Part shown: positions 35,501 through 50,500 of the stretch, one piece after another
Layout: the number at the start of each line of letters is the position of its first letter
How positions within the stretch are numbered: position 1 is the stretch's first letter
Assembly: GCF_049243985.1 (NCBI RefSeq)
Contig: NC_135376.1
Coordinates: 43,319,001 to 43,383,000, forward strand
DNA length: 64,000 nt
Direction: 5' to 3'
Origin: Paroedura picta
Taxonomy: Eukaryota; Chordata; Lepidosauria; Squamata; Gekkonidae
Notes under the pieces: generated by a model
What the model was told of the DNA's origin: nothing
The model's database searches: none
What the model saw: only the letters and a program-made list of their open reading frames with translations
Translations under genes and position numbers: made by a program

Positions 35501-38500
35501 TGGAATAGCCAAGTGGCAGGCCTCATCTTGCTTATCAAACATCTCTAACAGAGCTCCAAGCCCTCTAGACCAGTCATCCTAGTGCATTCCAAGTGCACAG
35601 TCGGTCTGAACAAAATGCTCCATACCAAAGATTAACCCACGGCAAAAGTAAGGGCTGCTTTTCACTTTACATTGCAAATGTATTTACAATGTGGTCATCT
35701 TGTGCTATACCGTGAACACCCAAGAATTTTGAATGAGGATACATGCTTGTAGACACACAATGGACATGGTTCGGATTCCCAATATGTGTCCACTTTGTGC
35801 TTACAGATGTGTGCTTCCTGTTTGAACATGATGGTGTTCCCCACTTAGACATGCTGGAAAATAGAATTGTTAATAATAACACTAGGCTATGTTAATCATG
35901 AAGGAGCCGCAAGTTTAGCAAGAGAAGCTAAACATCTGGAGCAGATGACTGTGTCGTAAGTCAAAGGAGAGGGGAGAGGTGGAATGGGTGAGAAACGCTT
36001 GCAGATGTCAGCCAATTTGAGCAGGAGAAAATGCCTTCCCAAAATAGAACATTTTGTTTCAAAGCTCTAATGCCTTCTACTGGTCCATATATTTACAGGA
36101 AAGACTTGCCCTTAGTTTTATCCAATTCTTTACCCAAAATTAGTAATTCATTCTCTGGTGTTTTCAAGGAAAGAAAAGTCACTCAGATTCTTCAGGGAGC
36201 AGCAATTCTTGACTATACCTGGCCATTGTTGAGACTTCAGATTAAGCTTATCATTCAAAGCTCTTCATACATTTATCTGGCTCAGCTATGATTAATGATA
36301 TATTACTGTTTCCCTCAACCGTTTTAGAGACACAGTTTCAAAGTTTCCCTCCCCTGGTGCTTATAAATCTTCATCTTTGAGTGTCTCATAGTAGAAAAGT
36401 GGGTTATATATCTAATGACTCTATGTACAATAAGATATGCATTCTTTCAGCTGTATACTAAATGTATTAACAGAGGTCATGGTCCCACTTGCTCTTATAC
36501 ACCCTTGAATGGAAACTGTCCTCTCCCCAGTGCAACATCGAGTCAAATCAGAGCATTACAGCCTCTTTGGGTGTGCCTATTGAGTATTCTGGGTTTTTTG
36601 TGTCTGCGAGTTTTTCTTGGAGCCCCGTTATGTGACTGACAGATCCCCAATGTCTGATTGCTGGGAAGCCAACGATCTTGTGCTGCAACAGAACTTGATG
36701 TCCAGGGAAGGAACACAGCTGCCTTTGCGAGTTTCAACTAGAAGAGGTGGCACCAGAGTAAGTCTCCAGAAGGGTGTTCTATGTGCACCACAGTCAGAGC
36801 TCCTTGTTCCATGTTGCTTCCCTTAGGAATAGACTAGCCTGGGAATCAAGACTCATCTCTACGGTCAGCATACTGTGCATGTCCAAAAGTCAATTTTCAA
36901 AAGGAATAGATTCCATCTGGTCCCCATCATGATACAAAAGTCTGGACATGTTGGCACTTATCTCATCCTCCTTCCCAACCCAAAACATCCACACCATTGT
37001 GGTATATAATCTATGGATTTTGCACACAACAGGCGGTACATGATGCATCCACAAAAAGAAAAAAGAAGGTACCTGAAGGAATCAACTTGTCAGGCTTCCT
37101 GCTTAGCTCACAAGTGAGTGGCATCTCAGCACCAATCAGACCCACCAATCAGACTCAGTGAGATGGGGTACAGTGACTATCACAGAGCTTCATGCAGCTG
37201 AGAATGGAGTAAGCAGCCAGGGCTGGATCCAAACAGCTGGTAAGAGGGAGGCAGGGGCAAGAGAGGGTGGCAGAAGTTCCCAGCGAGGACAGATTTAAAT
37301 GGCTGACCCCTGTACCTTCTGCACTAGGTATGGGTTTAACTGGCTGCAGACCCCTAAGCCTCTGGGCAGGGCTTTTGTCTACATCAGAAGTGGCCAGCTA
37401 GTAGCCACTGGCATGGGACTGGGAAAGTCATTAAACCTAGCTGAAGCTGAAGAAGTCACAGAAAGTTCTGATTTCTCCATAAATCGGTGTGCTATGAAAG
37501 AGCAAGGAAGAGCCATATGAAATCAGCACAAATGATAATGATGGAAACTACAGCTAAAGGGGCTTGATATTTGCTGTAGATGTGTGTGCATGAGTAGACC
37601 ACAGGAATAAGTGCATGTCACTCGTGTGTGTTTGCAGCACAGAGGTCATGGGAATGTGTTGGTATCAATCTACAATTATGTATGTGTGTGAGAGACAGAG
37701 ATCAAACTTTTCATGTGTACATGAGTCCTGTATCTGGACTGGATTCTTGGTCTGGGCCCATGGAAATGACCTGTTGGGTGGATTTTGCTCCACCTTAACC
37801 TAGCTCCCATTGGTTCTCAGACACCAGTGACTGGACTGGAGGCTGGCAGCACCTCACTCTGCCACTCGGGTTGCCAACATCAGGTGGTGGCTGGAGATCT
37901 CCTGGGAATTACAACTGATCTACAGATTCACCTGGAGAAAACGGAAGAGAGCCTCTATGGCATTCTGTCCCATTGAAGTCCCCTCCCCTCCCTCCCCCCC
38001 TCCTCAGTCTCCACCCCTAAAAATCTCCAGTCATTTCCCAACCCAGCACAAGCAGTCCTGCCTACCACAATAGCCAGTTTGCTCTGCTGTATCCTTGGCA
38101 ATCAAGCTGTAGTTTCAGGGAGCCTCCATGATGAACTAGGATGGGCTCAAACCGAACCACAAAGCAAAAAATTGTCATGGATTGCAACAGATCTACCTTC
38201 ACAAAAATTTTAAGCAGTTTGTGGCGGTTTATGGGTAGAGCAGAAAGAGTCCCTTTAAACCTTTTTCAGTTCCTTGCAAAAGACCCAAAACAGCTGAGCA
38301 GCAGGGAGCACAACCCGGAAGCTCAGCTGTTTTTCAGGCTTTCTGGTGCAGTCCCTTTAAATGGACTGCACAAGAAATCCTGATATAGGTAGGCAGCAGG
38401 GAGCATGCTGCTTCCCATTGTTCAGCTGTTTGGGGGGCCACAGTCCCTTTCAATGGGATTTGCAGGGGCCACAAATATGTTCAGTTCACAGACGAACCTC

Positions 38501-41500
38501 ACAAATACGATCCACAAACTGCATTTTTCTGGTCCCTGCCCATTCCTACTCATGAAATGTTAATGGCAGTGTATTGGTTCTGGAGCACAGCCTGAGGAGT
38601 GTGCAAGTAATTCCTCATCTTCTTTCTGCCGCACAGCACATTCTTCCCTGCTACCCTTCATCAGTATGATGGCAACAATCAAATATGGTGTGAGTGCCCT
38701 CTACAGGACAGAATCAGAACAGCTTCTCATTGCAAGAATACCACAGGGGAGAACAGATCACTGGACTCCAGTGACACCTTTAAGATCAACAAATTTTTAT
38801 TCACAGTATGAGCTTTTGTGTGCACTCACTGCACACGAAAGCTCATACCTTGAATAAAACTTTGTTGGTCTTAAAGATGCCACTGGACTCTAGATTTGTT
38901 CTGCTGCATCAGACCAACATGGCTACCCACCGAAATCTATCACCACAGGGGAGAGATTGCTGTATCCAGCTCCATATCTTGCTGCTCACAGAGGCCAGTT
39001 AGAATCCTCCAGGTTGCCCACAAGCCAAGAATTAGCAGCTCTTTCTTGCTGTTGCCCCCAGCAACTAGTTGCAATGGTGCACTGGCTTGAACAAGGTGAA
39101 TTAATTTGGCTAGCGTGGCTAATAGACCGTGGATTTATCAAGTACCCATTTAAAACCAGATGCCATTGGATCATAAGGCATCAAATTCCATAAATTATTA
39201 TTGCATTGCATGAAAAAGTACTGCTTTCATGTCCCAAATGTACTACCCATCATCTTCTATAAATGCTTGCCAAATTCCACTAGCATGGAGGAGAGGGGGA
39301 AAGGTCCATTAACTCCCCCTTTAGTCATCAGTGTTCTGAAGTTTTTTTAAAAAATTCTTTAGCTTTTTCTCATAGGGAGAGTGTTTAACCTCTTTGTTGC
39401 CCAATTCTTCACCTTTCAGATCTATAGAATCCTTTCTAGGTTGGGGATGATCAGAATTATACATGGTAGTTCAAATATAGCTACACCGTAGATTTATACA
39501 AGAGCATTAAGAAACTGTTGATCTTATATTTAATTTATTTCTTAATAACTCCTAGCACGGAATTTGTCATTTTCATTATTGCTGCTCAGTGAGTTGACAT
39601 TTTCATTAAACAACCCACCACAATCCCAAGATTTTTCTTCATAGAAGGTCAGAGCTCATCAGGTTACATGTGACAAAAGCTTTTTTTGTTTTGTTTTTTG
39701 CACCAATATGCATCACTTCATGCTTACACTGAAACTCATTTGCCATGTTATTATCCATTAGTGCCAGAAAGAAAATAACCCAAATACAGTGCTTTGCTTA
39801 AAGATCTTGCAAGATCTTTGCTCTGCTTTTTAGACATGCAAGAGTTGTGCTACCCAGATGAGGTGTTCTCAGTCTGACCAAGGTTTTCCCCCTGGCAGGT
39901 GGGGGGGGGGTGCTGTATGGGCTTCCTTGGTATGTATTTACTAGAGCAAACCACAGGACAAGGTAATAAAGCTTGGGTTTGAAGGTATATGAATGGCCAT
40001 GATTTTTTCAGCCTGAATAATTAGCCTAACAAGCATTCTCCTCTACCTAAACGCTGGTGAAAATGTCTCTAAGAACTGCACAGCAACAAAGTCTGGGCAA
40101 TTCTGCACCCGATAAATATAATGTAATGCTTACCTTAGGAAGTCGTTATATTCTGGACACTCCACATGACATCGCCAACATCCAGCGCCCAAGCAGCAAA
40201 CTGCTCACTACATCCTCCATTTTAAAGCGGTAGTTGGGGAATCACATAAAGTGGATTCCCCAACCTATGTAGCACGAGCTACAGGAGAGCAACCAGCAGG
40301 CCACCAGCCAAAAAAATGTATGGAGGTGAAGAAACACTATCTCTGTCTCCAATGTCCTGCCCATGCACCCGCCTCTACCTTTTCCAGGGTTGGGAGGGTG
40401 TTTTTTTAAGTGAACTACCTGGAACAATGAATAGGTGTACAAGCGTGCAGGCAAAGCCAAAAATAACTTTTTCCCTAAGTTGTCACACAAAGCATGCCTT
40501 TCTTAAAGTCCCCCCTCCTGAAATCAGGAACAAGATTATTTTTCTTAAATTTTAAGACTCGTGATACCATAATGGGTGGCATTCAAAAGCACTGTTCATA
40601 GAAGTTTCAATGGAGAAGGTTTGAATTTTTAAAAAATAGCGGGCATCATGGTCCCTTTAAAATGTTGAGAAAGAGGATTGGTTTCCTGGCTTGACTGACA
40701 GGCAGAAGAGAATCGTGTGTAAAGCATGTTGCTCTCTTCCACCATTTCAAGCAGGCATATATAGTGTAAGAAACATGAAAAGGCAGCAGACAAGAGTGAA
40801 ACAGGAAGAATGAAAGGAATGGCCTGAGGCACGATTATTTTCAGCGCTACGCCATTACGCTGGCATAACACTATTATTTTAGATGTCTGGAAATGCCCTT
40901 ATTAACACTCAGGGCAGGTACTTTTGCCATAGCTGTCTCAATTTCAAGACTAATGTCCATTATGCCAGTAAGTTCCTAGGTAGGTTGCAAGCATCTGTTA
41001 AGGAAGGGAGCAGTTACTGCTCCAAAACCTGCACCTCGGGATTCTCTGGATTAAGTGGCCTACACTTTCCACTGCGCATCTCCCTGTTCAAGCCTATCTG
41101 GAATGTTGTTTTGCACAGGACCATGCAGTAGTTCATTGGTAACTGCCTCTCTCATGAGTTGTAACTATGGGACTGGACTGCATTTGGAATGAGAAGTGGC
41201 TGTTCTGGATACCTTGTTTGCAATGCAGGAAGGTGAAGGAGAGGTCCCTGGTTTTCTCTATATTTCTTTAGTCAATCCTTTCCCATCCTCTTGCAACTTC
41301 CGGGTGGCACATGTATCATTCTCCGCTAAGATAATCCTTTCAGAGTCATCTGGAATCAGTGAGGTGTAAGTCTTCTTAGAAGTGTACGGGCACTCCTTTC
41401 CCTGGTTTTTCCTGATGTGGGAAAGTGCAGGCAAAGACTAGTGAACCACACTCCTCCTCCAGGCAAAAAAAGTTTGAGTCCAGTGGCACCTTTAAGCAAC

Positions 41501-44500
41501 ATTTTATTCTAGATATAAGCTTATGTCCAGTAGCTCCTGGAGACAGATGGGGCAATGGAAAGAATGGGGGAGCTGAGATGGGAGGGGGGAATTATTGCGG
41601 GAAAGTGCTTGTTTTTTCTCTGTGTAAGTATACACAAATACTAACTACCACTTTTGACTCCTGCCTGAACTTCAGCCTTTCCTCCTCCCCTCAATGATCT
41701 AAATTTTGTGATAAACTCTAAGGGTTAGATTCTTCCCGCTTATTTTTTAACACAGATATTGTGGGTAAGCAATAGTGAAGCTTGTACACAGATAAAGTGG
41801 AAGGGGGAAGATGGTAGAAGGTGCAGAGTGTGAGAAATGGGGGAGTGGTCTCCAAGGGGGAAGAAAAAGGGTACAGGGAGAGGAATCCAAGGGAATCCAT
41901 ATGCTTTTTGGCTTGGAAGCAAATCAAGGAGGAAAACCTCCACAAAAACGCTCTCAGAAAACATGGGTAAACTGCAACTGGAAAGCAAACGGAGTGCTGA
42001 AAGGAGGGAAATCAGTCCAGAACAAAAATGAAAACCCAATGGACATGCATGGTAAAAGCAAGGGGAAACACCCATGCCTAATACAGTTATCCCTTTATCA
42101 TTTTTCTTTTCTGTGGTGGTTTCAAAGGTGGTGCCTCATCTGCAAATCCAGCACCAGGAAGGCTCTGATGTTAGGGGGTAAATTGTGCTGGCCTTACCGA
42201 TGACATATCCTAGCAGGCCCTGCCATGCACCAACCTGCCTGCTTAGCAGGCACTGACTGCACTTTCTAGATCATCTCTTTCAGGCCCGTACCTCAAGGCT
42301 GGTTGCTGCTAGCTTCCTCCCAGGCGAACACAGCAGAATCTGCTGGGCAGACTAGGATCTCATTTTCCTTGCTGGATCTCAAATAAAGCTCATTCCTCAT
42401 CTGCGTATTACATGACTGTCATCAAGAATTTGTGTGTGTGTGTACCTTTGTGTGTGACCCTTTTCCTTCCTTGCTGCCAACATCAAAACTTCTATGCATG
42501 AGGATCAAGCAATATGCTCATAAATGCATCTCTTGTCAAAGAACTCCAGATTTAAAAATAATGTGCAACTTAAGAGGATGATACTATGAAAGTGATCTTG
42601 GAGCCCAGGGGAAAAAAATCTGTCACTACTTCCATTTCTTCCCCATCTATTTGCCAGGAATTGGCTGAGTGTCAAAGGATTGAGGCTTTTGAACTCTGGT
42701 CCTGGAGAAGACTCTTGCGAGTCCCTTGGACTGCAAGGCGGACAAACCGGTCAGTCCTAGAGGAGATCAGCCCTGACTGCTCCTTAGAAGGCCAGATCCT
42801 GAAGATGAAACTCAAATACTTTGGCCACCTCATGAGAAGGAAGGACTCCCTGGAGAAGAGCCTAATGCTGGGAGCGATCGAGGGCAAAAGAAGAAGGGGA
42901 TGACAGAGAATGAGGTGGCTGGATGGAGTCACTGAAGCAGTAGGTGCAAACTTAAATGGACTCCGGGGAATGGTAGAGGACAGGAAGGCCTGGAGGATCT
43001 TTGTCCATGGGGTCACGATGGGTCGGACACGACTTTGCACCTAACAACAACAACAACTATTAAAGTGGCATGCTTGTGATAATTGACAGAACAGTGGACA
43101 GGTAGAATCTATAGTTGGACAACTGTCATTTGGACTGGATTTCTATGTGTTCGTTTTGTCTGTTCCTGACAGCTAGGTCCTTATTACCATCTCAGTCATA
43201 GATTGGGAGCCCAAGCTTACAAAATTATTCCTGCTTTTAGTTTGGAATGACCCAGCATGGATCTCTATTCAAGAATCAGGAATCAGCCAGTGTGATAGTT
43301 ATGTAATGGCCATTAATTTGATTAATTAATCAAACATGGATTCCAGCAAATATGTGTGTAGACACTAGTGAATTTCAGAGCCCAGCCATCATCTTTTTGG
43401 GCCCAGTAGAAGCATCATAAACAGACATGCCATCTCATTGAAACAAATTTAGGCTTTGTTTCTGAAATGACAAAGAAAGACCATATCGTGGCCATGGTCT
43501 TACAGCCCAAGCTGGACCTCTGTGGGCTTGCAGGCCTCTCTAATGAATACCCATTTCTTTGCCCTGCTCTTTTATGTTTGGGCCTTGGGTAAATCTACAG
43601 GATGCCCCTTTAGGCAGTGCCTCTTATTCAGAAAAGGTGCTTGATGGAAAACACCATCTTCTCTGGGCCCTAGGACAAATTACAGGTGATCCCCCAGTTA
43701 GCTTAGAGAGCCCACCTGTTTTCATCTAAATAAGACAAAAAGAAGCTAGGGAAAGCAACAGGTAAGAAACCTTGTCACCTGGTAGGAATGTCCTGGTTGA
43801 TTTCGTTAGCTTAGAGCTTGGTTTGCATTGCAGAAAGGGAATGCTGCTGTACGTTGAAAGCTGCTAGATTGAGCTGGAGCAAGAAATCCCAGGAGGTTTA
43901 CTGGTCACAGGATTGCTGGGGTCATTTTTATTAAGAAAATGACAATTCCAAAGATATGGTCATCAGTTACCTGAAAACCTGAGCTAGCCTGCCCTCAGAT
44001 AGGGTTGCTTCACCTCAGTCTAAACAAGTGAAAACCCAAAAGATGTTGCCACCATAACAACCTTCATCAAGATATTCGCTAATGTAGTGTATTATTACCT
44101 ATCATGCTCACCTCTGTCATTCCCCTCTCATCTAGGCATCCTCTGCAGTTTTCCTCCTTGCTGCAGATGCTGACTGTTAACGTGTGTTTGTGGAAGTGAT
44201 GGAAATTATGGATCTGGTTGTCAAGAAGCTTAAGGCTGGCCGTGTGACATCATGAAGCTGAGATGGTGCTGATAGTCTCTAATCAACACAGCCATGCACA
44301 AAACATCATGATGCCTGTAATGCACGCTGATTATCACACACATAATATCTGTTTGCCAACAGCTAGGTCCATAATCCAGTTAAACCAGCCACTTGGATTT
44401 AAGCTTCTTTTAATCACAAAATGCAATTAGTGTAAGCAGACTAGGCTGAGCTGAGGCCAATGGGATGGGTGACTTTATTTACCGTTCTGATCAGGTTGAC

Positions 44501-47500
44501 ACAGGCTTGGGATACTAATGCCTTTTTGATGATGTCACACTTATCAGATCACATATCTTTAATTTGGCATTTTACATTAATTCCAAGCATCGAACCCAGT
44601 TCTGCTTTTACAAGAAGTATAGGCTCAGATATAATCTGGTGTCAAGCAAAACATTCATAATTTGCCTGTCAGTTTTTCAACTATAAATATGATCTGTTGG
44701 AGGATGCAGGGTATATAGAGAAAAGTTCTGGATTATATGTCAGAAGGCCATTCTATGGGTCAGAGTTTCTTACATTTCCCCAGTTTAGCAAACTGAAAGG
44801 CATTTCTATCCCTGAGGATCCAGAGGTGTACATCTTTCAATTCTTTTCTCCTGCAAATGACTGTGCAATTTTTTTTTACATACGAGCACTCTTCAGGAGA
44901 AATACTAGTAGTAATTGGCTTGAAATTCCATGTCCAATGCCTCCTTTGTTCTGTTCCAATTAATTTCCTGCTGCACTTGTGCAATATCCTCATTATTTGA
45001 CTGCAGTCATTTAAACGAGTCATACTACGCGCTGCAGAAAGTTTTCCCCCAGTGGATGGCACTAAACACCACAGCATTGACTTTGAAGACTTGTAGAAAA
45101 AGCAACTGAAAAGAACTGGAGGAGACTCCAGTGGTCGAGCCCTTCCGAAGCCTTCTCTGGCCAGATTAATAGGTCTGCAGGTCTCTTTGAGAAGTCCTTC
45201 TCTATTAGATAGGTCGCTTTTCTCAAATAAGGCTAAATTTCTGCAATATCATACTTCACTTACACTAAGCTATTAAACAGAGCTCCTTCACCTGCAGTAG
45301 ATTTCAGACTCAGGTGGATATTCTGAATAAAGACTGCTCTGTTAGCGTTTTTTCTCTATGAAGAAGAAGAAGAGTTAGTTCTTATATGCCACTTTTCTCT
45401 ACCCAAAGGAGTCTCAAAGTGGCTTACAATCACCGTCCCTTTCCTCTCCCCACAACAGACACCCAGTGAGGCAGGTAAGGCTAAGAGAGCCCTAATATTA
45501 CTGCTCAGTCAGAACAGCTTCATCAGTTCTGTGGCGAGCACAAGGTCACCCAGCTGGCTACATGTAGGGGAGTGCGGAATCGAACCTGGCTTGCCAGATT
45601 ATAAGTATGCATGCCTAACCACTACACCAAGCTGGCTCTCTGTACATGAAAACTGAAGGACATTTGCCTTCTGACTTAAGTTGTCAAGACCAAGTAAAGG
45701 TTTTGCCTTTGTACGAGGTAGGTAAAGCTGATGAGTTATGCAGGGAAGGATTGGGAGTAGTCAGTTCAGCTCATGTCCTGTTTGCCATATTCAAACTAGG
45801 AGCCAATCTTTGGGTGAATTGTTGTTCATCTCTGGTTGTTTGTTGTATTCTTCATCTTGTTCCTTTCTAATGGCACCGTTCAGTGCAACTGATTTTTTTG
45901 TACAAACAACCCAACTGAGCTACTCCTTGCTGTATTTCTACTTCCCTTGGCAGACAATCATTTAAGTAGGCTGCTTTCCCTACACACACAGAGTTCTCCC
46001 GATCATTTCCTTGCCTCTTTGTTGTGGGGATATAAAGGAGAAAGTGCAGCCCCTTACACCTCTACAATGAAAAGGGCTACAAATAGGTTCGTAAGAAGCC
46101 CGCCTCCTTTTCCTCCCTCCCCCCACCCCCAAATCTAAAGAAACTCTATGGAGGCTTTTATATATGAATGTTGGGAATTCAGAGACATAAACAGCAATAA
46201 ACAATTGATCAGAACATGAATTTGCACTACTGGGAGGGGAAGGTAGCTGGAATAAAAGAAGTGCAAGGAAAACTTCCATGTGAATGCTCTGCTGACACTG
46301 TGGATGCCTCTACATGGAGTGACATGCACATGTGAAAGCAGCCCATTCAGTGTTCATCTAAGACATGGTACCCTCTATTATGTTTTCTGGCATTCAACAA
46401 GTGTTTTTAGAAAGTGGGAGAGGTTCAATCTTCAGTGAATAATGAATATTGTCTCTTATTGTACCCTGCTGAAGCCTAGTTTTTAAAATATGAGTATAAC
46501 CTTAAAAGAGATTCATGTGGCAATTACCTCATTAAAAACAGACTCTTTACCTGGCTTATATGGGTGTGTATCAGAGTTTTATAAAGATATATTTTGGCCC
46601 CCAATCTTCTTCCTCTATTTAACGAGCTCATGGAGGGATCCCCGTTGCTTCCTTCTTGGTTGGAAGCTAAATTAATTTTAATACCTAAGTAAATAAAGAC
46701 CCAACATCTAGAGAATCTTATTGCCCAATTTCATTGATGAATACAGACTATAAAATCTTTACTTAGATATTAGCTTTCAAACTGAGAGCTTGTATTCCAA
46801 CATTAGTAAGTCCAGATCGGTATGGATTTATTCCTAAATGTTTTATTGTGGATGCAGTTAGGAAGGCTGTGTGTCTTCTGTTTTACTTCATAAAAGAAAA
46901 GAGTTGACATTAATAGCTTTGTATCTTTATAAAGTCTTTGATTCAGTTAATTGGGATTATTTTTAAAAGGTATTACATTTCTATGAATTTGGAAATAAAT
47001 TTTATAATGCCATTTTGGCTGTTTATTCACCATTTAGTGCTAGCATAAGAGTACGTAATTGTGTTTCTGGCTTAGTAACTATTAATTCTGGTACCTAACA
47101 AGGATGCCCACTCCCCCCTATGCATTTTAGCTAAGCTTTGGAACCTTTGGTTAATACATTAAGATATAATCAAGATATTAGAGGAATTAAATGTGGAGAA
47201 AGAAAACATCTGTTAATGATGTATGCAGAAACTGTATAGCATTTAATGAAGAACTTTTACAATTCAACCAAATTTATGGCCTCAGGGTAAACTTTTTAAA
47301 AAACTAACATGTTATGCCCAATATAAACAAATATAGCCTATATATTTAGAAAACCCTTATCAGCTTTCTTTTAGTAGCACTTGGGATGTTTACTGCTCCG
47401 TGGTGGAAAAACGCTAAAGGGATTTCCTTGGATAGGCGATGCACTAAATTAAGGAATTTAGCAACACTTCAAAATTTAACGAATATAATTAGATTAATTC

Positions 47501-50500
47501 AGGGGAGAAAAAAGATAATTTGGGATATTTTTATAATTTATTTAATGGAATATCCAGACTATAGCTTGTTAAAGAATTTTCTTTAATGGATGGGCACCCT
47601 TACCTGAAAATCTGAATAAAGTATTGGATTAGAGGATTATGTTAGAGGATACAATTTCTCAGAAACGGAACTAATGAAAATTATGTAAAGTCTCAGCCGC
47701 TTTGGATGGAAGCACATACCCCTATTTGCCTTTTCTCCTTTCTTTATTTTTATTTATTTGCTTATTCTTTAATTTATATACCGCCACTCTCAAAGACTCA
47801 TGCGGTTTACAATATTCAAACCTTTTCTCATGCTGGTTCATATATCTCCTTTGTTTTGTTTTTCTGGTTGGAACATCTTCATTCCATGAGGGCCTCATTT
47901 CTTATATTGCCTATGAGGTTATCAGATGGTTTTGGTTTGTTGTCAGTATTTGTTTTGTGTGTGGAAATAAAAATATTTATTTTCAAAAAGAAAGTGGGAG
48001 GGGTCAGGTTGGGCTTTTGCCCAGCAGGGCTTCTGATTGGCTCCTGGGGATCTGACAGATTGTGCGGCTTCACACAACAGCAAAATAAACCAAAAAAAGC
48101 CAACCACATTGCTTTGGTAGCAGCTGACATCACTTCACAAGGAGCTTTACTTTGTGTCTGTGTGTATTCAAGAAAATATCTTTAAAACAATATATATTCA
48201 TTATAAAAGGCATCCTATTTAGCAGAGCTTCTGCCTGAAATGTTAGCGTTACTATGAAAGTTATGCATCCCCTCACCCCCTGATGTTTAGTGGCTGCTCT
48301 GCCTCCTGTGGCAGCCATTGTGTGGTGTGCCCACTGCCCTGAGTCAGGTTTCTGAAGGCTCAAAAAGGGAACCGTGGTCTAAGTAGTCCTCAGTGACCTT
48401 TACAGGTCACACTTTGATCAACAGGCTTTTGGCACATGTGCAGTTTCAAACAAACAAAAAAAAACTGGTGCTAACCTGGTTGACAAATATTTGAATTATT
48501 TGATTCCAAACTTGAACAAACGTGAGGATCAGCTTATGTCTGATTATCACAGTTGAGGAAGGAATTTTGATGCAAAATTCATAACGTCTTTAATGTCTAG
48601 TAGGAGAACAGAGTAAGTATAGGATATACAATAGGATCTGAGAAAGACACCAGCAGCTGCTGTTCTCACTGGTGCCAGAGCAGAAATATGAAGCCTGAGA
48701 GTGGGCAGTATTGAATTGCACTGCCCTATGTGACCCTGAAGTGTAAGTCCCAGAGGAATATCAACATTTCCTCATTTGTGAAGGCTTCATTGGGGGGGGG
48801 GGGAGTCACAGGTGCTACACACAATTCTTTTTTTTTTCAGCTGTCCAAGGTGTCACTTGGTGACTCACAGCTGAAAGTGTGAACTGGCTCACTAAGGGAG
48901 GATATTTGTGTCTGAGGTGAGCTGAATGTTCTGTCCGTGGTGTTTTGATCTGTGCTGAGTGTTTCACACATGCAAGTGATAAACATTCATATGGGAACTC
49001 ATTCACAGACTCACAGAGTGGAGTGCATGTGAAAGTACTCAGCAAGCATGAGTTGCCTGTCACCTTCCTTGATCACTGATGTAGCTGTTTCTTGTTGGCT
49101 GATTGCAGTGTTGGTGTTCTCAGAAACACAGATATAGAGTCAGATGTGGAGACAATGGATTGCATTATCCCCCCCCCAAGAGTCATGCATGAAGCACCCA
49201 GTAATGAATTAACATAATCCATGCACGCATCATAAATGGTCAATGCTATCAGCTTTGATAATGCCCTCCCAGTCTGGAGAGGACAGGGAGGTGAGGAAAC
49301 TTGGATTCAGTCCTCATGTAGACTGAACTTCCTATGAACTAATCCATAGTGACCCTCTGTCATGGAATTACCTGATTGAGCAAAGCCCACCGTGGACATA
49401 ACCCTTGCTGCTAGAAGAAGGAAGGGCTTTTCATTCCATTCAGCAACCTTCTGTGGGTGCAGGTAGTGTCAAAAAGCACTCGACGTGTGATAACCTGACT
49501 CTGCATATGAATCCGCTTTGCTCGCTTAGAACTATTGCCTGTGCATTGGCACAGCCAACTTAAGCAGCAGGTCAATTGCACATCAGGTGCATTATAACGT
49601 TTAAGCAAACTTTAAATAAAAAAGCATCAGAAAAATGCCTCATGAAATCACAATATGGAAATCTGTATTGATTTAGGAACAGTGTTAGGCTAATATAAAG
49701 AAACAAACACCCCTCTGGTTTGCTCATAGGTTCAAAACTAAAACTGAATCTCAACTGATCATTCAACTAGTGACTGGGTCAAAATGTAGCTCTAGCTAGT
49801 GCAAACACAATTAAAATTTGGGTGCCACCACATCCTTCTGACAGTGGGATTTGGGTAGAAATTAGGAGGCTATGTTCTAAAACTGTAGAGCTACTCACTG
49901 AAATCTGCATTTTGAATCTATGAAAGGTATTCATTCTCACAGGAGCCACGAATCCTATGTAATCTTAAGACAACAGAAAACCATATAGCTGTGAAAAGAA
50001 ATGCATGCAAGAGACCAAATGCACCATTTATGAAGAAGAAAACACTGGTAGACTCTCACTTGCCATTTATTGTCAGGAATTTCCATATGGAGATGGAGGT
50101 ATATAGCCAAGACCAGATCCGAATGGCACATATGGTGTCCAACACTTGGCATGGTGAGGAGCTGCTCAAGGCATCTGTGCACAGAAGAATGTTTACCCAG
50201 GTTCACATTGGCCAAACCGCTTCCATACATCTGCCTTCCTCCCTGAAGCCCTCCCCCGGTATAGAAGAGGGTCTATTTGCTGTCCAGATCCCTGCCAACT
50301 CAAAGGCAGCTCCAGCTGGAGATCAAGTTGTCTGGATTATTAAGAAAGGAGTTGAGTTTGCCCAGGCCAAGCATTCAGTCATTTCCCCATCTAATCCTGG
50401 TGGGACATCCCAGAATGAAATCCTTCCCCACCATTCCACAAGGTGCTCTCTTCTCCATTAGACATGAACTGTTCGTTTCTGTGGGCAACCTCAGCAAGAA

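Larger units (their letters stand above)
35236..49950. other. CRTAC1: Long intron of CRTAC1-A before exon 15A: repeat-rich, no exon seen
   Basis: In the A-form transcript this is part of a 18 kb intron (33989-51953). It contains MITE, palindromic repeat, BovB, SINE and L1 copies listed separately. Stretches 35.3-37.8, 39.2-41.4, 43.1-45.3 and 48.2-49.9 kb show no exon and no named element beyond homopolymers and TG runs (42430-42460). A short hairpin, GTTGGGGAATCAC with its complement, sits at 40233-40264. Confidence 0.6.

Noticed and set aside
41811-42203. 130-codon + strand frame and its opposite 111-codon frame
   Set aside because: Lys/Gly-rich with no family, no splice context, and in a repeat-rich intron.
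46470-47690. Possible retrovirus-like element
   Set aside because: The residual motifs are L1-type reverse transcriptase (KAFD-like, QGCPLSP-like). No long terminal repeats, gag or env were seen here or elsewhere in the window.
49991-50461. 156-codon + strand frame, plus 94-codon frames overlapping it
   Set aside because: No family resemblance and no splice context. It is better explained as the complement of the GOLGA7B 3' UTR.
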